Positions 20,347 to 29,040 of a stretch of DNA of 64,000 nucleotides are shown here, one piece after another. The notes under the pieces were generated by a model. It saw only the letters and a list, made by a program, of their open reading frames with translations. It searched no databases and was not told the DNA's origin. The DNA comes from Bradyrhizobium genosp. L (GTDB lineage: Bacteria; Pseudomonadota; Alphaproteobacteria; Rhizobiales; Xanthobacteraceae), in contig NZ_CP061378.1 in the NCBI RefSeq assembly GCF_015624485.1, positions 1,798,001 to 1,862,000 on the forward strand, given 5' to 3'. The translations under genes and the position numbers were made by a program. Numbering within the stretch: the stretch's first letter is position 1; every line of letters starts with the position of its first letter.

Positions 20347-20454
20347 GGCGTGCTCCCTGACGTCTTGTTGTTGTCAGGGAGCAGTAGCACGAGACCGCGT
20401 GTGAGGCGAAAATGCCGTGGCGCGGGAATATGCTCGCCTGGCGCGCTTTGCGCG

Positions 20455-20958
20455 TCAGGCAGCGCCGAGGAAATCGCGCTTGCCGATCTCGACACCGTTG
20501 TGGCGCAGGATGCCGTGCGCGGTCACGGCATGGAAATAGAAGTTCGGGAACGAGAAGCCGCTGACGAATTGCTGGCCGCTCAGGGTCATGGTTTTGCCGG
20601 CGCCGATCGGGAAGGTGACCTCCTTGGCGTCGCCGCCTTCGAACTGCGCCGGCGTGAACGATTTCACATAGTCGATCGTCTTGGCCAGCCGCTGCTTTAA
20701 CTCGGCAAAGCTCGTCTCGGTATCCGGCGTCGACGGCACCTCGCTATGCGTCAGCCGCGCGCAGCCGCGGGCGGCGTGATCGCAAACCAGCTGCACCTGC
20801 TTGGTCAGCGGCAGCATGTCGGGATAGAGCCGCGATCCCAGCAGCACCGCCGGCTCGATCTTCTTGGCCTCGCAATGCGCCTCGGCCTTGGTGAGGATGC
20901 CGGTGAGGCTGTTGAGGATCTGGAGGTAGGCGGGGACGACGGCGTCATGAAAGGACAT
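20455..20958 (-). CDS. DUF1993 family protein
   Basis: A 167-residue soluble protein starting MSFHDAVVPAYLQILNSLTGILTKAEAHCEA, a pattern typical of DUF1993, a helical DinB-like family of unknown function. The conserved end region QQFVSGFSFPNFYFHAVTAHGILRHNGVEIGKRDFLG is intact. The start at 20958 was chosen because homology begins with this Met. No operon partner is evident. Confidence 0.85.
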   Translation of the reverse strand: MSFHDAVVPAYLQILNSLTGILTKAEAHCEAKKIEPAVLLGSRLYPDMLPLTKQVQLVCDHAARGCARLTHSEVPSTPDTETSFAELKQRLAKTIDYVKSFTPAQFEGGDAKEVTFPIGAGKTMTLSGQQFVSGFSFPNFYFHAVTAHGILRHNGVEIGKRDFLGAA

Positions 20959-21086
20959 GGGATGCTCTCGCGATGTGAAAATCGGATGTGCCTGATAGCG
21001 ATGCTGCAGATGGGGCGGCGGATAGGCGAATACAACTGCATGGACCGGCAATAGTTGGTCAAATATTCTCGCGCTAGCCATTAGTC

Positions 21087-21289
21087 CCGTCATCCTGAGA
21101 GATGTGAGGCTATCTCCTCATCCCTTCTGTCATCGCCCGGCCTGTGCGCAATCGCGCACATGGACCGGGCGACCCAGTACGCCGCGGCTTCTCTGTTCAA
21201 GCACTGCCGTCTCTGGAATACTGGATCACCCGCATGCGCGGGTGATGACACCGAACAAGCGAAAGTGTCACAAACTCTCAGGGTGACGG
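21087..21289. repeat. Nested intergenic repeats; copy 2 of the core-and-two-arm element (21129-21250)
   Basis: The outer pair CCGTCATCCTGAGAG (21087-21101) and CTCTCAGGGTGACGG (21275-21289) is complementary at 14 of 15 bases. Inside lies copy 2 of the element also found at 1030-1133 and 31485-31588: hairpin arm CCCGG..CCGGG, core with CCAGTACGCCGCGGC, and hairpin arm ACCCGCATGCGCGGGT. Short open frames here are shadows of the repeat. The rest of the 20959-21322 gap holds nothing I can identify. Confidence 0.75.
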
Positions 21290-21322
21290 ATCAATTTGGT
21301 GCGCGTGGCGGATTGAAAGAAT

Positions 21323-22666
21323 CTACCGCATCCCGGGCATCGCCGCTTCCGCCGGCTGTGCACGTGGCCCGCGCATCCGCGCCAAAAGCTCTGCGGTGGG
21401 CCAGGAGTCCGCCGGCAGGCCGTACTTCATCTGCATCGCCTTCACCGCGCTGCGGCTGGCTTGTCCCAGCACGCCGTCGACCTTGCCGACGTCGTAGCCG
21501 GCGCGTGCCAATAAGCCTTGCAGCTCCTTGATCTCGGCAAACGGCAGTTGCGCCACCGCGCCGTGCGGCCGCTGCATCGGCGCAGCCCCCGCGATGCGGC
21601 TGGCGAGATAGCCGGCGGTGGTCGAATAGATCAGCGAGTTATTCCACTCGGTGTAGGCGGCGAAATTCGCGTAGGCCAGGAACGCCGGACCCATCCGGCC
21701 CATCGGCAGCAGCAACGAGGTCGGCATCTCGTCGTTCGGCAACGGCTTGCCATCGGTATAGGTGACGCCGAGCGAGGCCCATTTCGAGCGCGGCAGCTTG
21801 ACCGTGAGGTCGGCCTGGTCCCACGGGAAGTTCGCTTGCTGCGGCACGCGCACCTCCTGCAGCCACGGCTCGCCGCGCCGCCACTTCAACCCGGTGGCAA
21901 TGTAGTTCGCGGTCGAGCCGATCACGTCGGGGCCGCTGCGCAGCAGGTTGCGATGGCCGTCGCCGTCGTAATCGACCGCATAGTTGAAATAGTGCGTCGG
22001 CAAAAATTGCGTCTGGCCGAGCTCGCCAGCCCAGGAGCCGATCATCTCGTCGGGCGACAGATCGCCGCGCTCGATCACCTTCAGCGCTGCGATGGTCTCG
22101 CCCTGGAACATCTCCGAGCGGCGGCAATCGTAAGCCAGCGACACCAGAGATTTCAGCGTCGGCAGATTGCCCATCTGGGCGCCGAAATCGCTTTCCAGTC
22201 CCCAGAACGCGGCGATCACGGCCGGCGGCACGCCGTATTCCTTCTCGGCGCGCGCGAACGCTGCGGCGTAGGTCTTGATGTGCTGCTGGCCCTGCTGCAT
22301 CCGGTAGTTCGCGGCCATGCGGCCGGCGAACTCGGTGAAGATCTGCCCGAACACGCGCTGGCCGCGGTCGCGGTTGACGATGCCCTGGTCGTAGGTGAGG
22401 TAGGGCCCCGCTTCCGCCAGCGTGGCTTGCGAGACGCCGGCTGTGACCGCCTTGGATTTCAGCTCGGCGAGGAAGCGATCAAAGCTCTGCCCGTTGTGGC
22501 AGGACGCCGCTCGCGGTGCGACGGCGGCCGGCCGCGGTCTGGCGGGCAGTGGTTTTACGGGGGGAGGGTCGCCGAACAGCTGTTGTGCCGATGCCATCGG
22601 CGAGAGCGCCAGTGCCGCTGCGACAGCAGCGATCATGATCGGGGCGCGGAGGGCAGAGGCTCGCAT
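21323..22666 (-). CDS. Lytic murein transglycosylase (MltB/SLT_2 family) with peptidoglycan-binding domain
   Basis: A 447-residue periplasmic enzyme that cleaves peptidoglycan to 1,6-anhydromuropeptides. The signal peptide is MRASALRAPIMIAAVAAALALSPMASA. The SLT_2 domain (about residues 55-355) contains the catalytic Glu in AAFWGLESDFGAQMG and the family stretch SWAGELGQTQFLPTHYFNYAVDYDGDGHRNL. A PG_binding_1 domain closes the protein (LQGLLARAGYDVGKVDGVLGQASRSAVKAMQ). The start at 22666 gives a good signal peptide; the longer frame to 22735 does not. It is divergent from the histidine kinase gene. Confidence 0.9.
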   Translation of the reverse strand: MRASALRAPIMIAAVAAALALSPMASAQQLFGDPPPVKPLPARPRPAAVAPRAASCHNGQSFDRFLAELKSKAVTAGVSQATLAEAGPYLTYDQGIVNRDRGQRVFGQIFTEFAGRMAANYRMQQGQQHIKTYAAAFARAEKEYGVPPAVIAAFWGLESDFGAQMGNLPTLKSLVSLAYDCRRSEMFQGETIAALKVIERGDLSPDEMIGSWAGELGQTQFLPTHYFNYAVDYDGDGHRNLLRSGPDVIGSTANYIATGLKWRRGEPWLQEVRVPQQANFPWDQADLTVKLPRSKWASLGVTYTDGKPLPNDEMPTSLLLPMGRMGPAFLAYANFAAYTEWNNSLIYSTTAGYLASRIAGAAPMQRPHGAVAQLPFAEIKELQGLLARAGYDVGKVDGVLGQASRSAVKAMQMKYGLPADSWPTAELLARMRGPRAQPAEAAMPGMR

Positions 22667-22840
22667 CGATGTCACCGGCGTTGCTGGGGCGGAAAAGCGC
22701 AGCTTTGCATACACCAGGGCGGCCCCGGGCAACAACGGGGTGGACCATTTGAGCGTCGGCGGGGAAAGTGCCGGCCGTTATGATCGGCGGATGATTCGCG
22801 GGCAGGGGTGTCCGCGGATCGGCCACGCCCGGAGGGACCC

Positions 22841-24490
22841 ATGTGGAGTTTTCTCGAGCGTCTCCTTGATTATTCGACGCTCTCGCCGCACGGCATTTGT
22901 TTGTTATGGGAGCCGGAGCTGATCTGGCTCCACGTCATTTCCGACGCCATCATTGCCGTTTCCTATTTCTCGATTCCGTTCGCGCTCGCCATCCTGGTGT
23001 CGAAGCGGCGCGATTTCCAGTTCGGATGGATGGCCTGGCCGTTCGCCACCTTCATCCTGGCCTGCGGGCTCACCCATGTGTTCTCGATCTACACGCTGTG
23101 GGTACCGATCTACGGCATCGAAGGCCTGCTCAAGGCGCTGACCGCGATCGCCTCGATCTTCACCGCGGTGCTGCTGTGGCCGCTGATCCCGCGAATCCTG
23201 GCGATCCCGACCGAGCAGCAGCTGCGCGAGGCGCATGTCGCGCTGGCCGAGGAGGGCCGGCAGCGCCAGCGCTCGGAATTCCTGCTGCAGCGCTTTCGCG
23301 AGGCCGAGGCCTATGAGAGCAAGATCCGCCAAGCGCAGAAGATGGAGGCGGTCGGCCAGCTCACCGGCGGCATCGCGCACGACTTCAACAACATCCTCAC
23401 CGTGATCACCGGCACCATCGACATCCTCGCCGATGCGGTCACCCACAACCGGCAGCTCACCGAGATCACCGGCCTGATCCGCGACGCCGCCGACCGCGGC
23501 GCCTCGCTGACCCGGCATTTGCTCGCCTTCGCGCGCAAGCAGCCGCTGCAGCCGACCGATGTCGACGTCAACGCGCTGATGGTCGACACCATCGAACTGT
23601 TGCAGCCGACCATCGGCGACCATGTCGACATCGAGTTTCATCCCGCGCTGACTTTGCCGCGTGCGCTGGTCGATTCCAACCAGCTCGCCACCGCGGTGAT
23701 CAATCTGGCGCTGAACGCGCGCGACGCGATGCCGAAGGGCGGCCGGCTCAGGATCGAGACCCGCATCGCCGAGCTGAAGCCCGCCGATGTGCAGGGCCAT
23801 GACGGCCTCGTCGCCGGCGACTATGTGGCGATCGCGCTGATCGACAACGGCCAGGGCATCGCGGAGGCGGACCTGACGAAGGTATTCGAGCCGTTCTTCA
23901 CCACCAAGGAGGTCGGCAAGGGTACCGGGCTCGGCCTGAGCATGGTCTATGGCTTCGTCAAGCAATCCAACGGTCATATCACGCTCGACAGCGAGATCGA
24001 CCGCGGCACCCGCGTCACGCTGTATTTGCCGCGCGGCGCGGTCAACGCGCAGCCGGTGGTGCTGCCTCGGCGGCAACCGGAACTGCGCGGCGCGAGGGAG
24101 ATCGTGCTGATCGTCGAGGACGACAGGCTGGTGCGCGCCTATGTGCTGACCCAGATCGAAAGCCTGGGCTACACCACGCTGTCGGCAAGCAACGGGCCGG
24201 AGGCGCTGGCGCTGCTCGACAGCGGCGTGCCGGTCGATCTCCTGTTCACCGACGTCATCATGCCGGGCGCGATGAACGGCCGCGAGCTCGCCACCGAAGC
24301 GCGCAGGCGGCGGCCGGCCTTACGCGTGCTGTTCACCTCGGGTTACACCGAGAACGCGATCGACCATGACGGCCGGCTCGACGAGGGCGTCCTGTTCCTG
24401 GCCAAGCCCTACAGCCGCGCCGATCTCGCCAGCATGCTGCGCGTCGCCTTGCGCGAGGACGAAGCGGCCGCGCGCGAGCCGGCGGCGTAG
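22841..24490 (+). CDS. Hybrid histidine kinase with ethylene-receptor-like membrane domain
   Basis: A 549-residue membrane sensor kinase. Residues about 26-122 form three membrane helices that match the ethylene-binding domain of plant ETR1. [14 protein letters not shown] (33-46) and FILACGLTH (71-79) place Asp35, Tyr42, Ile72, Cys75 and His79 exactly ten residues after ETR1 Asp25, Tyr32, Ile62, Cys65 and His69; Cys and His are the copper ligands there. A coiled linker (about 125-165) leads to a HisKA box ([13 protein letters not shown], phospho-His180), an ATPase domain ([23 protein letters not shown]) and a C-terminal receiver (VEDD, phospho-Asp in [10 protein letters not shown]). There is no GAF domain. 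GGAGGGA precedes ATG 22841, chosen over GTG 22808. The partner regulator is not adjacent. Confidence 0.9.
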   Translation: MWSFLERLLDYSTLSPHGICLLWEPELIWLHVISDAIIAVSYFSIPFALAILVSKRRDFQFGWMAWPFATFILACGLTHVFSIYTLWVPIYGIEGLLKALTAIASIFTAVLLWPLIPRILAIPTEQQLREAHVALAEEGRQRQRSEFLLQRFREAEAYESKIRQAQKMEAVGQLTGGIAHDFNNILTVITGTIDILADAVTHNRQLTEITGLIRDAADRGASLTRHLLAFARKQPLQPTDVDVNALMVDTIELLQPTIGDHVDIEFHPALTLPRALVDSNQLATAVINLALNARDAMPKGGRLRIETRIAELKPADVQGHDGLVAGDYVAIALIDNGQGIAEADLTKVFEPFFTTKEVGKGTGLGLSMVYGFVKQSNGHITLDSEIDRGTRVTLYLPRGAVNAQPVVLPRRQPELRGAREIVLIVEDDRLVRAYVLTQIESLGYTTLSASNGPEALALLDSGVPVDLLFTDVIMPGAMNGRELATEARRRRPALRVLFTSGYTENAIDHDGRLDEGVLFLAKPYSRADLASMLRVALREDEAAAREPAA

Positions 24491-24497
24491 GAAAGTC

Positions 24498-24610
24498 GTA
24501 GGGTGAGCAAAGTGGCGCGTCAGCGCGTAGGGTGGGCAAAGCGAAGCGTGCCCACCATCGCGGGCACGGCGTGGATGGTGGGCACGTCGCTTCGCTCCTT
24601 TGCCCACCCT
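24498..24610. repeat. Inverted repeat, GTAGGGTGGGCAAAG type
   Basis: GTAGGGTGGGCAAAGCGAAG near 24527 is mirrored by CTTCGCTCCTTTGCCCACCC ending at 24610, with a second inner pair (TGCCCACCATC..GATGGTGGGCA). A partial extra copy begins at 24498. Related elements lie at 27588-27670 and 31962-32050. Confidence 0.85.
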
Positions 24611-24617
24611 CCCGATC

Positions 24618-26291
24618 TCATGAAGCCGTCAGCACCACGTCGTCCATCACCAGCGCGTCGATGCCGGACTTGCGGAACGTGACGATGGCATCGTTCGGCG
24701 TGCAGACGATCGGCTCGCTGTCGTTGAAGGAGGTGTTGACGACGATGGGCACGCCGGTCTTGGCATGGAACGCGGAGATCAGCGCGTGAAAGCGCGGATT
24801 TGACTTGCGGCTCACGATCTGGACCCGGGCGCTGCCGTCCTTGTGCAGCACGGCGGGAATCAGGTCGCGCTTGTCGGGCTTCACGGGACAGGCAAACAGC
24901 ATGAACTCATGGCTCGCCGACCGTGCGCCGATCTCGAACCATTCATCGGCGTGCTCGGCCAGCACGCTCGGCGCGAAGGGACGGAAATCCTCGCGGTGCT
25001 TGACCTTCTGGTTGAGGATGTCGCGCATGTCGGGCCGCCTGGGGTCGGCGAGCAGCGAGCGGTTGCCGAGCGCGCGCGGCCCGAACTCCATGCGGCCCTG
25101 AAACCAGGCCACGATCTTGCCGTCGGCGATCATCCTGGCGGCATCGCGCGCCGGCTGCTTGCTTTGCCGCGACTTCAGGCCGGCCGCTTTCACCGCCGCC
25201 AGGATATCGCGTCGCTTGAACGCAGGCCCGAGATACGGCGTGGAAGTGCCGCGCTCGGGTGGACGCTTAGCCTTGGCGCAATGCACCGCCAGCGCCGCGC
25301 CGATCGCGGTGCCCGCGTCATGCGGCGCGGACGGAATGAAGAGGTTGGCGAACTCGTTTGAACGCTTGACCACGTCGTTGGTCACGCAGTTGAGCGCGAC
25401 GCCGCCGGCCAGGCACAGATTGTCCGACGGCACCCGGCGCTTGACGCGGCGCACCGCAGCGGTGACCGCGGCGTCGGTCGCCGCCTGCAGTGCTGCCGCC
25501 ATATCGGCATGCCGCGGCAGGATCTCGCCATCCTCAAAGCGCCCCTCGCCGAAGATCGCTTCCATCCTGGCATAGCGCTCCGGGCTGTTGCCGAGAAATT
25601 CGCGCGCCACGCCGTAGTTCACCTCATCGGCGCGCATGATCGAGAGAAACTGCTCGCGGTAAACCTCGGGATCGCCGTAGGCGGCGAGTCCCATCACCTT
25701 CGAGGCGTCGTAGTGCGAGAAGCCGAGATAGCCGCTGAACACCTCCCACAGGAAGCCGATCGAGTGCGGATACTCGAACACCTCGACGGTCTGGATCTTC
25801 GTGCCGGCAGCCTTCGCGATCGAGGAGGCCGCGGTCTCGCCGATGCCGTCGATGGTGAGGATCGCCGCCTGATCGAAGCCCGACGGGAAATAGGCGGACG
25901 CGGCGTGCGCTATGTGATGCGGCACGAAATGCAGCCGCTGTCCGAGCGCGCGTCCGAGCAACTCGTCGATCGCGCCGGGCACTTGTCCCAGCCGCAGCCG
26001 AAAGGTTTCTTCCGATCGCGGATCCCACCACTCGGCGCGATAGCGCTTCCGGCGCAGCTTGGGATCGAACGAGTAGGCGACGTGATCGATATCCTTAGCG
26101 GTGAGCCCGGCGTGGTTCAGGCAATAGCGGATCGCGCGTTCGGGGAGCTGATGCGGATTGTCGAATTCGGCGGGCTTGCCGTGCTTGATGCGGTTGAACC
26201 GCTCCTCTTCCACGGCCGCGACGAGCTTGCCGTCGACCAGGAGCGCCGCGGCGGACTCGTGATACACTGAATTGATTCCAAGGATGTTCAC
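24618..26291 (-). CDS. Carbamoyltransferase, NodU/CmcH family
   Basis: A 557-residue enzyme predicted to transfer carbamoyl from carbamoyl phosphate to a hydroxyl of a small molecule or sugar. The N-terminal Kae1/ASKHA-like part has the metal-binding motif VPHHIAHAASAYFPSG and DGIGETA. The C-terminal YrdC-like part contains FQGRMEFGPRALGNRSLLADPR, diagnostic of the family. The start is GTG 26291 (VNILGINSVYHESAAALL); the upstream frame runs into a repeat. No antibiotic or nod cluster surrounds it, so the acceptor is unknown. Confidence 0.9.
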   Translation of the reverse strand: MNILGINSVYHESAAALLVDGKLVAAVEEERFNRIKHGKPAEFDNPHQLPERAIRYCLNHAGLTAKDIDHVAYSFDPKLRRKRYRAEWWDPRSEETFRLRLGQVPGAIDELLGRALGQRLHFVPHHIAHAASAYFPSGFDQAAILTIDGIGETAASSIAKAAGTKIQTVEVFEYPHSIGFLWEVFSGYLGFSHYDASKVMGLAAYGDPEVYREQFLSIMRADEVNYGVAREFLGNSPERYARMEAIFGEGRFEDGEILPRHADMAAALQAATDAAVTAAVRRVKRRVPSDNLCLAGGVALNCVTNDVVKRSNEFANLFIPSAPHDAGTAIGAALAVHCAKAKRPPERGTSTPYLGPAFKRRDILAAVKAAGLKSRQSKQPARDAARMIADGKIVAWFQGRMEFGPRALGNRSLLADPRRPDMRDILNQKVKHREDFRPFAPSVLAEHADEWFEIGARSASHEFMLFACPVKPDKRDLIPAVLHKDGSARVQIVSRKSNPRFHALISAFHAKTGVPIVVNTSFNDSEPIVCTPNDAIVTFRKSGIDALVMDDVVLTAS

Positions 26292-26370
26292 CTGCCGCTC
26301 CAGTACACTTGGCTGTCGCGGAATATTATCCAATGTGTCCGGACGTGTCAGGTGCCATCGCGGTCGCATA

Positions 26371-26496
26371 GTGTCGTCCCGGCGAAGGCCGGGACCCATA
26401 ACCACAGGGTTGTGTTGTTGAAGCGCGCTGTGGCCCCAGCGTCGCGCAACAATGACTTTCGGTGGTTATGGGTCCCGGCCTTCGCCGGGACGACAC
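26371..26496. repeat. Long inverted repeat, GTCGTCCCGGC type (copy 1)
   Basis: GTGTCGTCCCGGCGAAGGCC.. and ..GGCCTTCGCCGGGACGACAC are perfectly complementary over more than 30 bases including ACCCATAACCAC / GTGGTTATGGGT, with a loop of about 55 bases. A related element lies at 60427-60545. It separates the carbamoyltransferase and aldo/keto reductase genes. Confidence 0.88.
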
Positions 26497-26526
26497 CGAA
26501 TGTTTGACGCCGAGCGCCGCGTTGTC

Positions 26527-27477
26527 CTACGCACTCGCCGCAGTCAGGCGGTCGGCCTGGTCCTTGGTCAGCTCCAGCCTTGTCGCAGCGACCAGCGTCG
26601 CGACATGCTCGGGCTTGGTCGCGCTGGCAATCGGTGATGCGATCGCCGGCCGCGTCATCAGCCAGGCGAGCGCGATCGCGGCCGGCTCGGCACGGGTTTC
26701 GGCGGCGACCTCGTCGAGACAGGCCAGGATGCGCAGGCCGCGCGGGTTCAGGTACCTTGGAATGCTGCGCGCGCCGCGCGGGCTCTTGCCGAAATCGGCC
26801 TCCGAGCGATATTTGCCGGTGAGGAATCCCGCGGCAAGCGAGAAGAACGTGATCACGCCGACGTCGTTGTCCACGCAGACGCGCTCCAGCGCGCCTTCGT
26901 AGCTGGTGCGCTCGGAGAGGCTGTATTCCGGCTGCATGGTCTCGTAGCGCGGCAGTCCGTTCGCCTTGGCAATGTCGAGCGCGCTCTGCAACCGCTCGGC
27001 GGAGAAGTTCGAGGCGCCGATCGCCCGCACCTTGCCGGCTTTGATCAGTTTGTCGTAGGTCGCCAACGTCTCTTCCTGCGGCGTGGTCTCGTCGTCCTTG
27101 TGCGACTGGTAGAGGTCGATCGTGTCGGTCTGCAGCCGCTTGAGCGAGTCCTCGACCGCGCGGGCGATGTAATCCGGCTTCAGCCCGACATTGCCGTTGC
27201 CCATGTCCATGCCGACCTTGGTGGCGAGGATGACGCTGTTACGGTTGCCGCGCGCCTTCATCCATTTGCCGATGATCGTCTCCGACTCGCCGCCGTGATG
27301 GCCCGGCACCCAGCGCGAATAGACGTCGGCCGTATCGAGAAACGTCAGGCCGTGGTCGAGCACGGTGTCGAGCAGGCGAAACGACGCCGCTTCGTCCACC
27401 GTCCAGCCGAACACATTGCAGCCGAAGCACAGGGGAGGAACGGTGAGGCCGGAACGGCCGAGCGGACGATGCTTCAT
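26527..27477 (-). CDS. Aldo/keto reductase
   Basis: A 316-residue NADPH-dependent reductase with a TIM barrel. The catalytic tetrad is visible: Asp and Tyr in FLDTADVYS, Lys in ILATKVG and His in LYQSHKDDE. The C-terminal cofactor segment is present. The start MKHRPLGRSGLTVPPLCFGCNVFG at 27477 is typical of the YhdN/tas-like subgroup. The longer upstream frame runs into a repeat. The substrate is unknown. Confidence 0.9.
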   Translation of the reverse strand: MKHRPLGRSGLTVPPLCFGCNVFGWTVDEAASFRLLDTVLDHGLTFLDTADVYSRWVPGHHGGESETIIGKWMKARGNRNSVILATKVGMDMGNGNVGLKPDYIARAVEDSLKRLQTDTIDLYQSHKDDETTPQEETLATYDKLIKAGKVRAIGASNFSAERLQSALDIAKANGLPRYETMQPEYSLSERTSYEGALERVCVDNDVGVITFFSLAAGFLTGKYRSEADFGKSPRGARSIPRYLNPRGLRILACLDEVAAETRAEPAAIALAWLMTRPAIASPIASATKPEHVATLVAATRLELTKDQADRLTAASA

Positions 27478-27587
27478 GAGTTTCTTTCGCGTGTTCTTGA
27501 TGGCAGGCGGCGGGACACTGATGCAGATCGGTGCTGTTTGCAAGGCCGACGGGTCCGACATTGCCGTTCGCCACGCGTGGCGGACTC

Positions 27588-27670
27588 GTAGGATGGGTGG
27601 AGCGAAGCGATACCCATCATCTCCCAAACGCACGCAATTGATGGGTATCGCTGCACTCCACCCATCCTAC
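27588..27670. repeat. Inverted repeat, GTAGGATGGGTGGAG type
   Basis: GTAGGATGGGTGGAGCGAAG.. is mirrored by ..CTCCACCCATCCTAC with inner arms GATACCCATCA / TGATGGGTATC. It is a diverged member of the element at 24498-24610 and 31962-32050 and stands between two leftward genes. Confidence 0.82.
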
Positions 27671-27688
27671 GCTTGCCGCTCGCGTGCC

Positions 27689-27892
27689 TTAATTCTCCGC
27701 CTCGTCGCCGTCCTCCGCCTTCGGCCACGCGCCGCGACGGAGCAGCGCCTCGTGGAGCAGCTTTTCGATCTGGCCCTGCCGCGAGCGGAATTCCGCCGCG
27801 GCGAGGCGATCGAGCACCTCGAGCAGCGGGCTGCCGAGCCTGAGCAGGATCGGCTCCTTGTCCGGCCCTTTGGGGCGGCCGCGCTTAGGCAT
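27689..27892 (-). CDS. Small ribbon-helix-helix-like protein
   Basis: A 67-residue protein starting MPKRGRPKGPDKEP. The central stretch ILLRLGSPLLEVLDRLAAAEFRSRQGQIEKLLHEAL fits a CopG/Arc-type ribbon-helix-helix: one strand with alternating polar residues, then two amphipathic helices. The tail is acidic. Its start overlaps the last 8 bases of the SPFH gene, so the two are probably translated together. It could be a DNA-binding autoregulator of the pair. The family assignment is by pattern only. Confidence 0.6.
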   Translation of the reverse strand: MPKRGRPKGPDKEPILLRLGSPLLEVLDRLAAAEFRSRQGQIEKLLHEALLRRGAWPKAEDGDEAEN

Positions 27893-28865
27893 ACAGCGTT
27901 CCGGTGTTGACGACGGGCGTCGCGTCCTTGTCGGACACCAGCACGACCAGGAGGTTCGACACCATCGCGGCCTTGCGCTCGGGATCGAGATCGATGTCGG
28001 TTTCCTCGCGCAGCTTGTCGAGCGCTTCCTTGACGATGTCGACCGCGCCCGACACCACGAGCTTGCGCGCCGCAATCACCGCGCTGGCCTGCTGACGGCG
28101 CAGCATCACCGGCGCGATCTCCGGCGCGTAGGCGAGGTGATTGATCCAGGCCTCGTCGATGGTGACGCCGGCGACCGCGAGGCGGTCGCGCAGCTCGGCA
28201 ATCAGCTCGTTGGTGACCTGGTCGCCGCTTTCGCGCAGCGACAGCGTGCGCGCGGCGATCTGCTCCGACGTCCCGGTCGTCTCGCCGATGGGATGGATGA
28301 CGGCTTCGTCGAAATCATAGGGGTGGCGGCCGGCGATGTAGCGCAGCGCGGATTCGGTCTGCGCGCCGACGAAGTCGGCATAGTCGTTGATCTGGAAGAT
28401 CGCCTTGGCGCAGTCCTCGACCCGCCAGACCACGACGGCGCCGATCTCGATCGGGTTGCCGATCAAGTCGTTGACCTTGAGCTTGCCGCACTCATGGTAA
28501 CGGACGCGCTGCGAGATCTTCTGGGCGCGAAACAGCGGAACGGTCGCGCGCAATCCCGGCGCCGAATCCGTGCCGGCATAGGCCCCGAACAGCGTGAGCA
28601 CCGCACTCTCGTTCGGCTGCAGCGAATAGATCGAGCTGCCGAACAGCAAGGCAATCAGGAAAAGAGTGAGCGCGCCGAGCAGCACAAGCCACTCGACCTG
28701 GCCGTTCCGCGGGAAGGCGCCACAGGCAGTATAGATGGCAAGGACGAGACAGACGAACCCGATCAAAAGCGCGATATAGCCGCTGCCGACGACGATCGCC
28801 GGACGGTCTTCCACCCTGGTGTTGACCCTGATCGTGGACGAACCGGTGGGGGCTTGGATGGTCAT
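27885..28865 (-). CDS. SPFH / Band 7 domain membrane protein
   Basis: A 326-residue protein with two N-terminal membrane helices (IALLIGFVCLVLAIYTACGAF and VLLGALTLFLIALLFGSSIY), followed by an SPFH domain (VLTLFGAYAGTDSAPGLRATVP, KVNDLIGNPIEIGAVVVWRV, LRDRLAVAGVTIDEAWINHLAYAPEIAPVMLRRQQASAVIAARKLVV). Such proteins oligomerise in membrane microdomains. It overlaps a ribbon-helix-helix-like gene and is preceded by two nested inverted repeats. Confidence 0.87.
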   Translation of the reverse strand: MTIQAPTGSSTIRVNTRVEDRPAIVVGSGYIALLIGFVCLVLAIYTACGAFPRNGQVEWLVLLGALTLFLIALLFGSSIYSLQPNESAVLTLFGAYAGTDSAPGLRATVPLFRAQKISQRVRYHECGKLKVNDLIGNPIEIGAVVVWRVEDCAKAIFQINDYADFVGAQTESALRYIAGRHPYDFDEAVIHPIGETTGTSEQIAARTLSLRESGDQVTNELIAELRDRLAVAGVTIDEAWINHLAYAPEIAPVMLRRQQASAVIAARKLVVSGAVDIVKEALDKLREETDIDLDPERKAAMVSNLLVVLVSDKDATPVVNTGTLYA

Positions 28866-28883
28866 GGGAGCAATCCCTGATAC

Positions 28884-28915
28884 TCAGCATAATTGCTGAT
28901 ATTTTTTGATATCAG
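28884..28915. promoter_or_regulatory. Overlapping inverted repeats upstream of the SPFH gene
   Basis: TCAGCA-TAAT-TGCTGA (28884-28899) is a perfect inverted repeat. It overlaps a second one, CTGATA (28896-28901) with TATCAG (28910-28915). The block is AT-rich and lies 19-50 bases before the SPFH start. The arrangement of short overlapping dyads suits a cooperative repressor such as a ribbon-helix-helix protein. Confidence 0.5.
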
Positions 28916-29040
28916 AAAATAGCATGATGTGGAAGAGAGCGCAGGACACGTTCCAGCGAGAACGAATTCCGTCGCTGAAACAGTGAGATATCGACGCGAC
29001 GCAGCACGGAAACCGGCCGGATCAGCTGCGCAAGCGTCAC

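Noticed and set aside
18145..20700. An 851-codon open frame on the plus strand
   Set aside because: It is antisense to the OYE, SDR and DUF1993 genes. Its translation is Arg/Ala/Val-rich with no motif, a typical GC-rich shadow.
27689..27892. Reading the SPFH/RHH pair as a classical toxin-antitoxin system
   Set aside because: The large partner is a two-helix SPFH membrane protein, not a nuclease or known toxin fold. Only the small gene and operators resemble an antitoxin module.
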